Positions 1 through 5,673 of a DNA stretch of 5,673 nt are shown here, one piece after another. The notes below the pieces were generated by a model, which worked only from the letters and a program-made list of their open reading frames with translations, was not told where the DNA came from and did not search any database. This DNA is from Rikenella microfusus (GTDB lineage Bacteria > Bacteroidota > Bacteroidia > Bacteroidales > SZUA-534), in the NCBI GenBank assembly GCA_020719105.1, contig DYQV01000183.1, forward strand, positions 1-5,673, written 5' to 3'. Every line of letters starts with the position of its first letter. Positions within the stretch are counted from its first letter, which is position 1. The translations under genes were made by a program, and so were the position numbers.

Positions 1-17
1 AACTTTTCCAACCGCAT

Positions 18-1898
18 TTACGAACCGATGCAAAACAGGCTGGTTTCTGTTCTGAGAAAAATTCGTCCGTTCGAAAATGCCGGCGTACAAACTGATTTTT
101 CGCCCAATTTGGGTTCGGCAATGAGTTCAAATGTTTTATCGGCTTTAAAAATGTGGGTCACGCCTTGTTTATTGATGAGATAAACGCGGTTTTCGACAAG
201 CATTGGCGACGAATAAAAACCCTGGTCGAACTCATGTTCCCAGAAAATATCGCCGGTTTTGGCATCATAACAGGCAACAGCACCGTAACTTGTGACCAAA
301 AATAACAAATCTTTGGTGGCCACAGGGCTTGGAACATCCGAAAGAAATTCATCACTTTCCCACAAAACCTCGGGCTTTTCGCCAACTTTGATGGCCATTA
401 ATTTTGAATATTCGTTGGTTACGAAAACCACGCCATCAGCGAAACCTGCCGAAGGTCCAACCTCACCGATAACACCTTTGATTGACCATAATTCAGCCCC
501 GGTTTCGGGGTCGTAACCGGCAACATTCGGGTCGGCAACCAGGACGATTTCGGTTCGGCCTGCCTTGGAAATCAGGATTGGCGATGCCCACGAAATTTTA
601 ACTTTTCGTGGTGTGTTCCACAAAATTTCGCCGGTTGAGACCGACAAAGCCATGACTTGTCCTCCAGCGCCTTGGTCGTACTGTACAATCAACTTATTTT
701 TAAAGGTGATTAATGAAGAAGAATGGCCGTAATGATTTTTCGGGACGCCCAGGTTTTTCGCCCAAACACGGTTTCCCGCAAAGTCGAGCGCGATGATATC
801 GCCATTCGAAAAAATGGCATAAACGCGCTGCCCGTCGGTGGCCATGCCAGGGGCAGCGTGGCCGGTATCATCGGTAACTTTTGGCGATGTTCCGGGCGAA
901 CCGGGAATATCTTTAACTTCGGCAGTCCAAAGGATTTTCCCTGAACTTGCTTCGATGCAATAAATCTCTTTCTTATTATTGCTGGCACCGGTCAGAAAAA
1001 CTCTGTCGCCCCAAACGATTGGTGAATTAAAGCCAGGCAAAGGAATTTTAATTTTCCAGAGAATATTGCGGCCTTCTGCTCCATCCCAATCGGTTGGAAT
1101 ATCTATCTGATAGGCGATTCCAAGTCCGTTAAACCCCCTGAAAAACGGGAAATTTTGCCGGAATTCATCATCCGAAGGAAAACCATCAACTTTTGAAATA
1201 CTGACTGGCTTTTCGGCTGGAATATCTTCCGGAGCCTGGGTTTTAACCGTGTTTTGTGATGAATCCTGAGCAGTGGTCATTTTTTGATTTTCTAAAACCG
1301 AAACTTCATTTCCAGTTTGAGCAACATTTGTCGAATCAGAAATCTCAGCGATAGGAATTTCGACAGCCTCCTGATTTTCGGTTATTTGATTTGAATTTGA
1401 TACGTCGGATAAATTATTTCCCAACTTACTATGGGTAAGAAAAGCCAGCAAGAGTGCAACGGCAACCAGCGAAATTCCACCTGCGGTAATCCATTTTCGG
1501 GCATTCTTCTGGGTAAAAAGATAATTTTCTGGGACCAGCGCTGAAGGGACGGGATTTTTTGGCCTTGCCGAAATAATCATTTGTAACGACAATATTAAAA
1601 GCGCAATTCCTGCAACCAGCAAATAGCCTCCTGTGCGAATTTGCCATTGGGTTGTAAAATAGGCTTTCCGTGCCAAAAGGTCGAGTTCGCGGATTTGCTC
1701 ACGGAGTGCCAGGTCTTCGGGGTTTTCGTGAAGCCGCTGCACAAGCGCATTGACGGTTTCCACGTTTACCGGGTCAATCCTGTTGATTTGCACAAAATTG
1801 GCGATGATTAAAAAGCAGATGATGAATGAAAAAATGCCTGCAAAAAGGGCTATTCCTTTCCACAATTTGAGATTTGGGTTTATTGGCTTTTTATTCAT
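18..1898 (-). CDS. Membrane-anchored PQQ-like (BamB-like) beta-propeller protein
   Basis: The product has 626 residues from the ATG at 1898. A TTG at 1913 in the same frame would add five residues, but the ATG gives a normal start (MNKKPINPN) just before the first helix, and neither has a Shine-Dalgarno sequence. Three hydrophobic helices are visible at about residues 14-35, 90-110 and 138-155. Basic residues before helix 1 and between helices 2 and 3 predict that the rest is periplasmic. A low-complexity S/T/Q/E linker (about 160-235) leads to the propeller (about 245-626), opened by FFRGFNGLGIA, a form of the FRGxxGxG motif common in PQQ-like proteins. Blade motifs of the AxxGxxxW type occur at about 316-324, 372-379, 419-427, 463-471 and 545-553. 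The family includes quinoprotein dehydrogenases and scaffold proteins such as BamB. I see no basis for assigning a substrate or for claiming PQQ binding. The gene is complete, with its TAA stop at 18-20, and may act with the iron-sulfur proteins at the right. Confidence 0.88.
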   Translation of the reverse strand: MNKKPINPNLKLWKGIALFAGIFSFIICFLIIANFVQINRIDPVNVETVNALVQRLHENPEDLALREQIRELDLLARKAYFTTQWQIRTGGYLLVAGIALLILSLQMIISARPKNPVPSALVPENYLFTQKNARKWITAGGISLVAVALLLAFLTHSKLGNNLSDVSNSNQITENQEAVEIPIAEISDSTNVAQTGNEVSVLENQKMTTAQDSSQNTVKTQAPEDIPAEKPVSISKVDGFPSDDEFRQNFPFFRGFNGLGIAYQIDIPTDWDGAEGRNILWKIKIPLPGFNSPIVWGDRVFLTGASNNKKEIYCIEASSGKILWTAEVKDIPGSPGTSPKVTDDTGHAAPGMATDGQRVYAIFSNGDIIALDFAGNRVWAKNLGVPKNHYGHSSSLITFKNKLIVQYDQGAGGQVMALSVSTGEILWNTPRKVKISWASPILISKAGRTEIVLVADPNVAGYDPETGAELWSIKGVIGEVGPSAGFADGVVFVTNEYSKLMAIKVGEKPEVLWESDEFLSDVPSPVATKDLLFLVTSYGAVACYDAKTGDIFWEHEFDQGFYSSPMLVENRVYLINKQGVTHIFKADKTFELIAEPKLGEKSVCTPAFSNGRIFLRTETSLFCIGS

Positions 1899-2090
1899 CG
1901 TAAAATCTAACAATGTGTTTTATAATCCATTAATTTGTATTGGCAATATCCTGAACCTGGTTAAGATAAGAATATTTTGTTTGAAATTTTACTCGTAGCC
2001 AAAGCATTTATTTTTATAAAAATGCACAATTATTGTCAGTAAGTCTTTCTTTTACAAGCATCTTCCTAATCACAAAGAATACAATTTGTT
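1899..2090. other. Intergenic region upstream of the propeller gene
   Basis: This AT-rich stretch separates the stop of the small cassette gene from the start of the propeller gene. I found no good match to the Bacteroidota promoter (TTTG then TAnnTTTG) on the minus strand, so the propeller gene may depend on read-through from upstream or on a promoter I cannot recognise. It contains a weak inverted repeat (2004-2025) and a short 11-base palindrome (TATTGGCAATA, 1938-1948). No small gene or RNA gene is supported. Confidence 0.5.
2004..2025 (-). terminator. Weak AT-rich hairpin after the two-gene cassette
   Basis: GCATTT at 2004-2009 pairs with AAATGC at 2020-2025, and two further A-T pairs form past a bulged base, leaving a small loop. 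It lies 66 bases beyond the stop of the 152-residue gene. On the minus strand it is followed by only three T residues (TTTGG), so it is a poor intrinsic terminator. It could also be a chance palindrome in AT-rich DNA. Confidence 0.25.
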
Positions 2091-2549
2091 TCAGGTATTT
2101 TTCTTTTTTGTTTTCCAAAATTCATGGTTTTTGTCGAGAAATACCACATAAAAGATATTATCATCGAAATAACCAATTACACATTCTTTTCCTTGAATAT
2201 GCATCGAACACCAAGTTACGTCTGGTAAAACATGTTTTGGGTGAACAAATCCGGAATCAGGCGGAAAACCTGTTTTAGTGTATTGCTTAATCGTTTGCTG
2301 GGCAGTGGCTTGTCCAACGGTAAGCTGACAAATTTCTCTTAATTTTGTAATTGCCAAAGCCAACAAGTTTTCATGTTCCCATTCTTCAAAACTCTGACCT
2401 TGATTTCTGTCAAAATCTCGGAAACTTAAAACAATTAGAGGGTCTTTTTTCCCTTGCCTTGTATCAATGCTTTTGACTTCTCTTTTGTAGGAAGCAACAC
2501 TCCTTTCTTTAAACTTGTTCTGCTTCCCTTTTCGCATATAAAAGTTCAT
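2091..2549 (-). CDS. Small basic protein of unknown family, partner of the AAA ATPase
   Basis: The 152-residue product is not one I recognise as a named family. Its start overlaps the last 41 bases of the ATPase gene, which implies translational coupling and a shared function. An ATG at 2537 (MRKGKQNKF) is an alternative start; I prefer 2549 because it follows an A-rich tract (AAAAATTAA), and neither has a Shine-Dalgarno sequence. Visible parts are a lysine/arginine-rich N-terminus (about 5-35), a hydrophobic strand and acidic turn (PLIVLSFRDFDRNQGQ, about 37-52), a helix-like stretch rich in E, L and A (about 53-83), the segment FPPDSGFVHPKHVLPDV (about 95-111) and a strand-rich end with W112, an IQGKECVIG strand, DDNIFYVVFLD and NHEFW. 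The end faintly resembles the last strands of RelE/YoeB toxins; this is a pattern impression only. There is no HNH zinc motif, no GxxE-plus-DxD TOPRIM pattern, no signal peptide and no membrane helix, so it should be cytoplasmic. An effector, nucleic-acid-binding subunit or regulator of the ATPase is plausible. Confidence 0.8.
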   Translation of the reverse strand: MNFYMRKGKQNKFKERSVASYKREVKSIDTRQGKKDPLIVLSFRDFDRNQGQSFEEWEHENLLALAITKLREICQLTVGQATAQQTIKQYTKTGFPPDSGFVHPKHVLPDVTWCSMHIQGKECVIGYFDDNIFYVVFLDKNHEFWKTKKKNT

Positions 2550-3846
2550 TTAATTTTTCATCTAATTCAAAATAGGGAATTGCTCCATATTTCCCTTCAA
2601 GATAGTTTTTATTAAAAGCAGATTTGTTTCTAACAGTATCGGTTTTAAAATCACCGAGTGAAACTAATTCGGAGGCGCCAAATTGGTTTTTTTCTACAAA
2701 CCAAATTTGGTCTCTTCTAAATGTTTCCTTGTTTAATAATGAAATATCATGAACAGCACAAATTAATTGTGCATTGCTTTTATTGAAACTATAGAAAAAG
2801 TCAATTAATCTTAGAGTCAAATGACTGTGTAATCGGGAATCAAGTTCGTCAATAACCAGAACTTTGCCATTTTGCAAAGTATCATACCATGGACCAAGTA
2901 AATAAAGAAGTTTCTTAGTTCCTTCGGATTCTTGTTTATCAAAGTTGAAAGCAACAGTTTCAACCAAAATATTATTTTCATCATACTTTCGATGGTAGGT
3001 AATAAGCAGGTCTCGTTTTGGTTGTTTTGATGTTATTTTTTGAATACTTGTTAGAAGATTGATAATTTCTTCATCCTTCTCTTTTTCTCTAAGCGTTTCA
3101 AAATCAATTTCATTAACATCCTCTTCAGTTGTCGAAAGATTTGATATTTCGAGATATTTAATGAAATGTAATACCCAGTTGAAGAATAATTTATCTGATT
3201 TAAGTTTGTCAATCGTGTAACGCTTATGTCCGCGGTCATGTGTACCATTAATAAAGTTGAATTGCTTAAACCAATCAACAACGCTTGATGAAGTTTCTTT
3301 TCCAAGCGTAGCAAGTAACGAAAGAAAAAGAACATTTTCTTTTACGTCTTCCTCTTTTCCAATGGCCTCTTTAAATGTAGTTTTGTTTATTTCAATTTTT
3401 TGTAAATCCCTTTTGAAAAGATAAACTTCTTTTGATGTTGTATGAAATAGCCATTCAGCAACGATTTTCTCATAGTCTATTTCAAAACCATAACGATATT
3501 TGGTTGCATTATGAATGAAGGAAATTTCAAAAAAGCTAGTTTCCTTTTCTGTTTTTGTATTTAGAGCAAATTTCTCTAAAGGAAACTTCCTTTCATTGTT
3601 TTCCATTAAAGCATCTCTGAATGAATTTAAAACTGTTGCCTTCATAAAGCCCATTGCTTCTAACAGATTGCTTTTTCCACTTGCATTGTTACCGTAAATT
3701 ATCGCCGACTTAAGAAGGGTTAATTTACTGTTAGTATTAATTAAGTGACTGTCTTTGTGTTCTTTGAAAGACTTTGAAGCTACCATCGAAAGGGTAGTTA
3801 AGTCCTTAAAAGAAAGAAAATTCTCTATGCTGAATTCTATTAACAT
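2509..3846 (-). CDS. AAA/ABC-type ATPase, COG1106 group (RloA/AbiLi-like)
   Basis: The 445-residue cytoplasmic protein has the full ATPase core of the SMC/ABC-like group often listed as AAA_21/COG1106. It opens with the typical MLIEFSIENFLSFKD strand. Walker A is GNNASGKS at 52-59. An ESEGTKKLL segment at 306-314 sits where the ABC signature is expected, Walker B is VLVIDELD at 329-336, and the H-loop is H366 in AVHDISLL. Near the C-terminus NYLEGKYGAIP (414-424) matches the conserved closing motif of this group. Residues about 125-295 form the variable insert between the two ATPase halves and are rich in K and E. Relatives act in abortive infection and restriction-linked defence together with a neighbouring effector, and here the overlapping 152-residue gene takes that place. 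The ATG at 3846 is the first Met of the canonical N-terminus and lies about 30 bases below a candidate promoter. Base use is clearly more AT-rich than in the redox genes on either side, suggesting acquisition by transfer. A defence role is inferred, not shown. Confidence 0.9.
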   Translation of the reverse strand: MLIEFSIENFLSFKDLTTLSMVASKSFKEHKDSHLINTNSKLTLLKSAIIYGNNASGKSNLLEAMGFMKATVLNSFRDALMENNERKFPLEKFALNTKTEKETSFFEISFIHNATKYRYGFEIDYEKIVAEWLFHTTSKEVYLFKRDLQKIEINKTTFKEAIGKEEDVKENVLFLSLLATLGKETSSSVVDWFKQFNFINGTHDRGHKRYTIDKLKSDKLFFNWVLHFIKYLEISNLSTTEEDVNEIDFETLREKEKDEEIINLLTSIQKITSKQPKRDLLITYHRKYDENNILVETVAFNFDKQESEGTKKLLYLLGPWYDTLQNGKVLVIDELDSRLHSHLTLRLIDFFYSFNKSNAQLICAVHDISLLNKETFRRDQIWFVEKNQFGASELVSLGDFKTDTVRNKSAFNKNYLEGKYGAIPYFELDEKLNELLYAKREAEQV

Positions 3847-3878
3847 CGTTTCTATGTTTCTTTAAATGTTTGTAGTCG

Positions 3879-3909
3879 CAAAGATAAAGCAAAAATTAAA
3901 ATTTGCAAG
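3879..3909 (-). promoter_or_regulatory. Candidate Bacteroidota-type promoter for the ATPase cassette
   Basis: Read on the minus strand, TATCTTTG (3886 to 3879) matches the Bacteroidota -7 consensus TAnnTTTG exactly. Nineteen bases upstream lies CTTG (3909 to 3906), one base off the -33 element TTTG. The expected transcript would start near 3870-3875 and have a short leader of about 25-30 bases before the ATG at 3846. The match is good, but AT-rich DNA gives such motifs by chance. Confidence 0.5.
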
Positions 3910-4012
3910 AATATTTCAAAATATTAATTATGTTGCTATTTTTTGTCTTTAAACTCGATATAATAAATGATTATAAACAAGAGCAAGCTTTATGTCTGAA
4001 TAGTTTTTCAAT

Positions 4013-4051
4013 TTGTTAAATGAGATTCATAAATTTTATTAAATTCAACAA
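4013..4051 (-). terminator. Inverted repeat just after the polyferredoxin stop
   Basis: On the minus strand TTGTTGAAT (4051 to 4043) can pair with ATTTAACAA (4021 to 4013), giving nine pairs including one G-U, with a 21-base loop. It begins six bases after the stop codon of the polyferredoxin gene. No T-run follows the second arm, so it may be a weak terminator or mRNA end-stabilising structure rather than an efficient stop, or a chance pairing. Confidence 0.22.
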
Positions 4052-4056
4052 CATTT

Positions 4057-5328
4057 TTAGTTAATAATCTCCTCCTTTACCGGGCAATATTCCACGCAAC
4101 GTGCACAACTAAAGCAAGTTCCTTTGTTGGTGATGTAATCGGGCTGGTATTTGAATTTTGATAAGTTAGCCAGGCTCAGTCCAAAGACCAGGCCCAGAAA
4201 ACCTCCCAAAATCCAGCCTCCAACATAAAAATCATGTAAAATAACGGCAACTTCGGCATATAATTCTTTAACAGGTTTCCCTGAAGTTTTAAAAGCATCG
4301 AGATCAACTTTCATTACATCGGTAACTGCTTTTGAAGGATTTAAAAGTTCATCAGCAAGCCTGACTTTTGGATGAACAGATGCCAGTTTTTCATGAATCC
4401 TGCTTCCGGTAAAGCCTCCGGCAAAAACCAACAAGGGAATAATTATGGCAAGAAGCAGAAAACGGTGCACCGTAGTTTCGCGTTTTTCGGCTGGCTTTAC
4501 CGGCGAAGGTACTTCGATGGCTCCAAACGGGCACGAATCTTCGCAAAGCCGGCATTGGATGCACTTTGCGGGTGTGATGGTAAGGTGTTTTCGGGAAACC
4601 CGGCTTGTGAGATTGAGCAAAACACCGTAAGGGCAAAGAAACCGGCAATAGGGCCGCCCAATGAAAAGGCTCATCAGCATAAAAATCCCGCCAAGGAAAA
4701 ACATGCTAAAAGTGGCATCAAACCTGAAAAAGCCAACAAACGGGTCGTAGCGGCAAATAATGAAATCGGTGGCGGTGGCGGCGTACAAAATGGCGAGGCC
4801 GAGATAAATGTACGGAATCAGTCCGAGCGCCTTTTGTAACCAGGGTTTCAGGTTTACCGGCTTGTAAAGTACCAGGTCCTGCATCGCGCCAAGCGGACAA
4901 ACGCCTGCACAAAAGGTGCGGCCAAAAAACAAGGTAAAAATCAATGGCAGAGCAAAAAACAGGACAATGGTTGCCGGAATGACATAACCGGGATGAAACA
5001 TGGCCAGGACAACGTTTTGAACCGAGCCGACCGGGCAAATGCATCCCTCGCGGTAAAAACCAAAATAAGCCAGTGAAAAAACTGAAAGCCAGAAGACGCC
5101 TCTGCGGGAACGCTTTTTAATCACCAGCCAGCTTGCCACCGAAAGACTTGCCAGCAGCACAAAAACATCAAACCACTGCATCAATGCGGCCCTGGGCGCC
5201 GGGGTTAATGTTGGTGGTTGCTGGTGGCCATTTTCAAACTCAGGCTTGGGAAATCGTTGTGAAAATGCAGGCTCCGACAAAAATGCCAGGGCAAAAAACA
5301 GCAAAAGCAGCAGGACTATCTTCTTCAT
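4057..5328 (-). CDS. Membrane polyferredoxin, NosR/NapH/CcoG-like 4Fe-4S protein
   Basis: This 423-residue protein starts with a signal peptide or first helix (about 1-23, ending AFS before QRFP) and has membrane helices near 52-70, 78-92, 116-136, 168-185, 208-224, 288-305 and 366-386. Cysteine motifs in order are GCICPVG (C96, C98), CAGVCP (C140, C144), CRFLCP (C228, C232), a full CxxCxxCxxxCP (C256, C259, C262, C266) and a second one at the C-terminus (C405, C408, C411, C415). Paired CxxxCP motifs in helical surroundings are the mark of the NosR C-terminal/NapH family (COG0348), which carries electrons across or along the cytoplasmic membrane. The large FMN-binding periplasmic domain of true NosR is absent; only about 25 proline-rich residues follow the signal peptide. 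The gene overlaps the upstream ferredoxin gene by ATGA and has a clear GGAGG ribosome binding site, so the two products are likely made together and interact. The electron donor and acceptor are unknown. Confidence 0.88.
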   Translation of the reverse strand: MKKIVLLLLLFFALAFLSEPAFSQRFPKPEFENGHQQPPTLTPAPRAALMQWFDVFVLLASLSVASWLVIKKRSRRGVFWLSVFSLAYFGFYREGCICPVGSVQNVVLAMFHPGYVIPATIVLFFALPLIFTLFFGRTFCAGVCPLGAMQDLVLYKPVNLKPWLQKALGLIPYIYLGLAILYAATATDFIICRYDPFVGFFRFDATFSMFFLGGIFMLMSLFIGRPYCRFLCPYGVLLNLTSRVSRKHLTITPAKCIQCRLCEDSCPFGAIEVPSPVKPAEKRETTVHRFLLLAIIIPLLVFAGGFTGSRIHEKLASVHPKVRLADELLNPSKAVTDVMKVDLDAFKTSGKPVKELYAEVAVILHDFYVGGWILGGFLGLVFGLSLANLSKFKYQPDYITNKGTCFSCARCVEYCPVKEEIIN

Positions 5329-5673
5329 TCGTTATCCTCCGCTGGTTTTACAAGTTTTTTGTTGCCAAAACCTTTGAACAAATACGGGCTTTTTATGGGG
5401 ACGCGGCTGAATGCATCGGCCGGACAAACCCTAGCAATCGCGCACTGGTTGCAGTTTTTGCAAAGATTGTGACTCACCTGTAACTGAAGTGAGCCGTTGC
5501 CAAAAGCTTCGCAGCCTTTCACGCATTTCCCGCAGCCGATGCACAGGTCTTCGATGATTTCGTATTCAAAAAAAGGTTCCTCAACAAATTTCCGTTTGAT
5601 GGCGCTGGTGGGGCAAAGCTGGTTTTCGGCGGCTGTTGTTAATTGCTTGGTTTCGGGACGGAAAAAACCACCA
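5325..5673 (-). CDS. Ferredoxin-type 4Fe-4S protein, C-terminal part (runs off right edge)
   Basis: The reading frame is open from the right edge to the TGA at 5325, giving 115 residues, so the true start lies outside the window. A GTG at 5522 lies inside the first cysteine motif and cannot be the start. Counting from the window edge, the fragment has a lone C20 followed by P (LCPTSAI), then CIGCGKCVKGC (C44, C47, C50, C54) and CKNCNQCAIARVCP (C71, C74, C77, C83). In a bacterial two-cluster ferredoxin fold, the fourth cysteine of each motif completes the other cluster, giving two 4Fe-4S centres. The second motif has five rather than three residues before its last cysteine. The lone CP may close a further cluster whose other ligands are outside the window. 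No membrane helix is visible here. The overlap with the polyferredoxin gene indicates an electron-transfer partner in the same complex; the missing N-terminus prevents a closer assignment. Confidence 0.85.
   Translation of the reverse strand, partial: GGFFRPETKQLTTAAENQLCPTSAIKRKFVEEPFFEYEIIEDLCIGCGKCVKGCEAFGNGSLQLQVSHNLCKNCNQCAIARVCPADAFSRVPIKSPYLFKGFGNKKLVKPAEDNE
5335..5340 (-). promoter_or_regulatory. Strong Shine-Dalgarno site for the polyferredoxin gene
   Basis: GGAGGA lies six bases before the ATG at 5328 and within the last codons of the upstream ferredoxin gene. It decides the start and, with the ATGA overlap, supports coupled translation. It is notable because the other starts in this window lack such a site. 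Confidence 0.75.

Larger units (their letters stand above)
3847..4056. other. Intergenic region upstream of the ATPase gene
   Basis: This strongly AT-rich gap lies between the stop of the polyferredoxin gene and the start of the ATPase gene. It contains a candidate promoter for the two-gene cassette and an inverted repeat just after the polyferredoxin stop. I see no open reading frame worth calling, no tRNA and no transposon end. Confidence 0.6.

Noticed and set aside
1750..2278. Plus-strand open frames spanning the propeller start, the gap and the end of the small gene
   Set aside because: Mostly antisense to supported genes, with no conserved-looking domain and no promoter or ribosome binding site.
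2091..2549. Small cassette gene as a RloB/TOPRIM partner
   Set aside because: RloB-like proteins start with a strand and a conserved glutamate followed by a DxD; here only a D-x-D is present and the rest of the pattern is missing.
2091..2549. Small cassette gene as a Septu PtuB-like HNH nuclease
   Set aside because: There is no CxxC zinc knuckle and no H-N-H arrangement; the histidines are isolated in PKH and NHEFW.
1968..3916. AAGAATATTT occurs at both 1968-1977 and 3907-3916, flanking the cassette like a target-site duplication
   Set aside because: A 10-base AT-rich match between two AT-rich gaps of about 200 bases is expected about once by chance, and no transposase or terminal inverted repeats accompany it.
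4069..4076. Plus-strand TCTCCTCC, reading as GGAGGAGA on the minus strand, as a ribosome binding site
   Set aside because: It encodes the last codons of the polyferredoxin (KEE) and no start codon follows at a suitable distance.
4372..4839. Open frame of 155 codons on the plus strand inside the polyferredoxin gene
   Set aside because: It lies wholly opposite a well supported gene with conserved cysteine motifs, and its product is low-complexity and rich in K, N and A with no recognisable domain.
5325..5522. GTG at 5522 as start of a small 65-residue ferredoxin
   Set aside because: The frame stays open to the window edge and the GTG falls inside the CIGCGKCVKGC motif, so the gene clearly begins further right.

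Overview
The window looks like a chromosomal stretch of a Bacteroidota bacterium, probably an environmental anaerobe or facultative member of the Bacteroidales/Marinilabiliales type. The evidence is modest: AT-rich intergenic DNA, mostly no Shine-Dalgarno sequence before starts, one good match to the Bacteroidota promoter motif TAnnTTTG, and the style of the redox proteins. All supported genes lie on the minus strand, so transcription runs from right to left.

Right part (about 4057-5673): two translationally coupled iron-sulfur genes. The first is the C-terminal part of a ferredoxin-type protein that enters from beyond the right edge (stop at 5325). It overlaps by four bases (ATGA) a 423-residue membrane polyferredoxin of the NosR/NapH/CcoG type with a signal peptide, several membrane helices and five CxxxCP- or CxxCxxCxxxCP-type cysteine clusters. 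Left part (18-1898): a membrane-anchored PQQ-like (BamB-like) beta-propeller protein with three N-terminal helices and a large predicted periplasmic propeller. These genes may form one electron-transfer module at the cytoplasmic membrane; its donor and acceptor cannot be read from the window.

Middle part (2091-3846): a visibly more AT-rich two-gene unit lies between the redox genes. It encodes a 445-residue AAA/ABC-type ATPase of the COG1106 (RloA/AbiLi-like) group and, overlapping its 3' end by 41 bases, a 152-residue basic protein that I do not recognise as any named family. ATPases of this group are recurrent components of phage-defence and abortive-infection systems, where a small effector gene is usually adjacent. 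Here the partner is neither a RloB/TOPRIM protein nor an HNH nuclease, and its C-terminal strand pattern faintly recalls RelE/YoeB toxins. The pair has its own candidate promoter (3879-3909) and is the best candidate in the window for an undescribed system.

The two intergenic stretches (1899-2090 and 3847-4056) are AT-rich, hold weak inverted repeats and one promoter candidate, and show no tRNA, rRNA, CRISPR array or insertion sequence.
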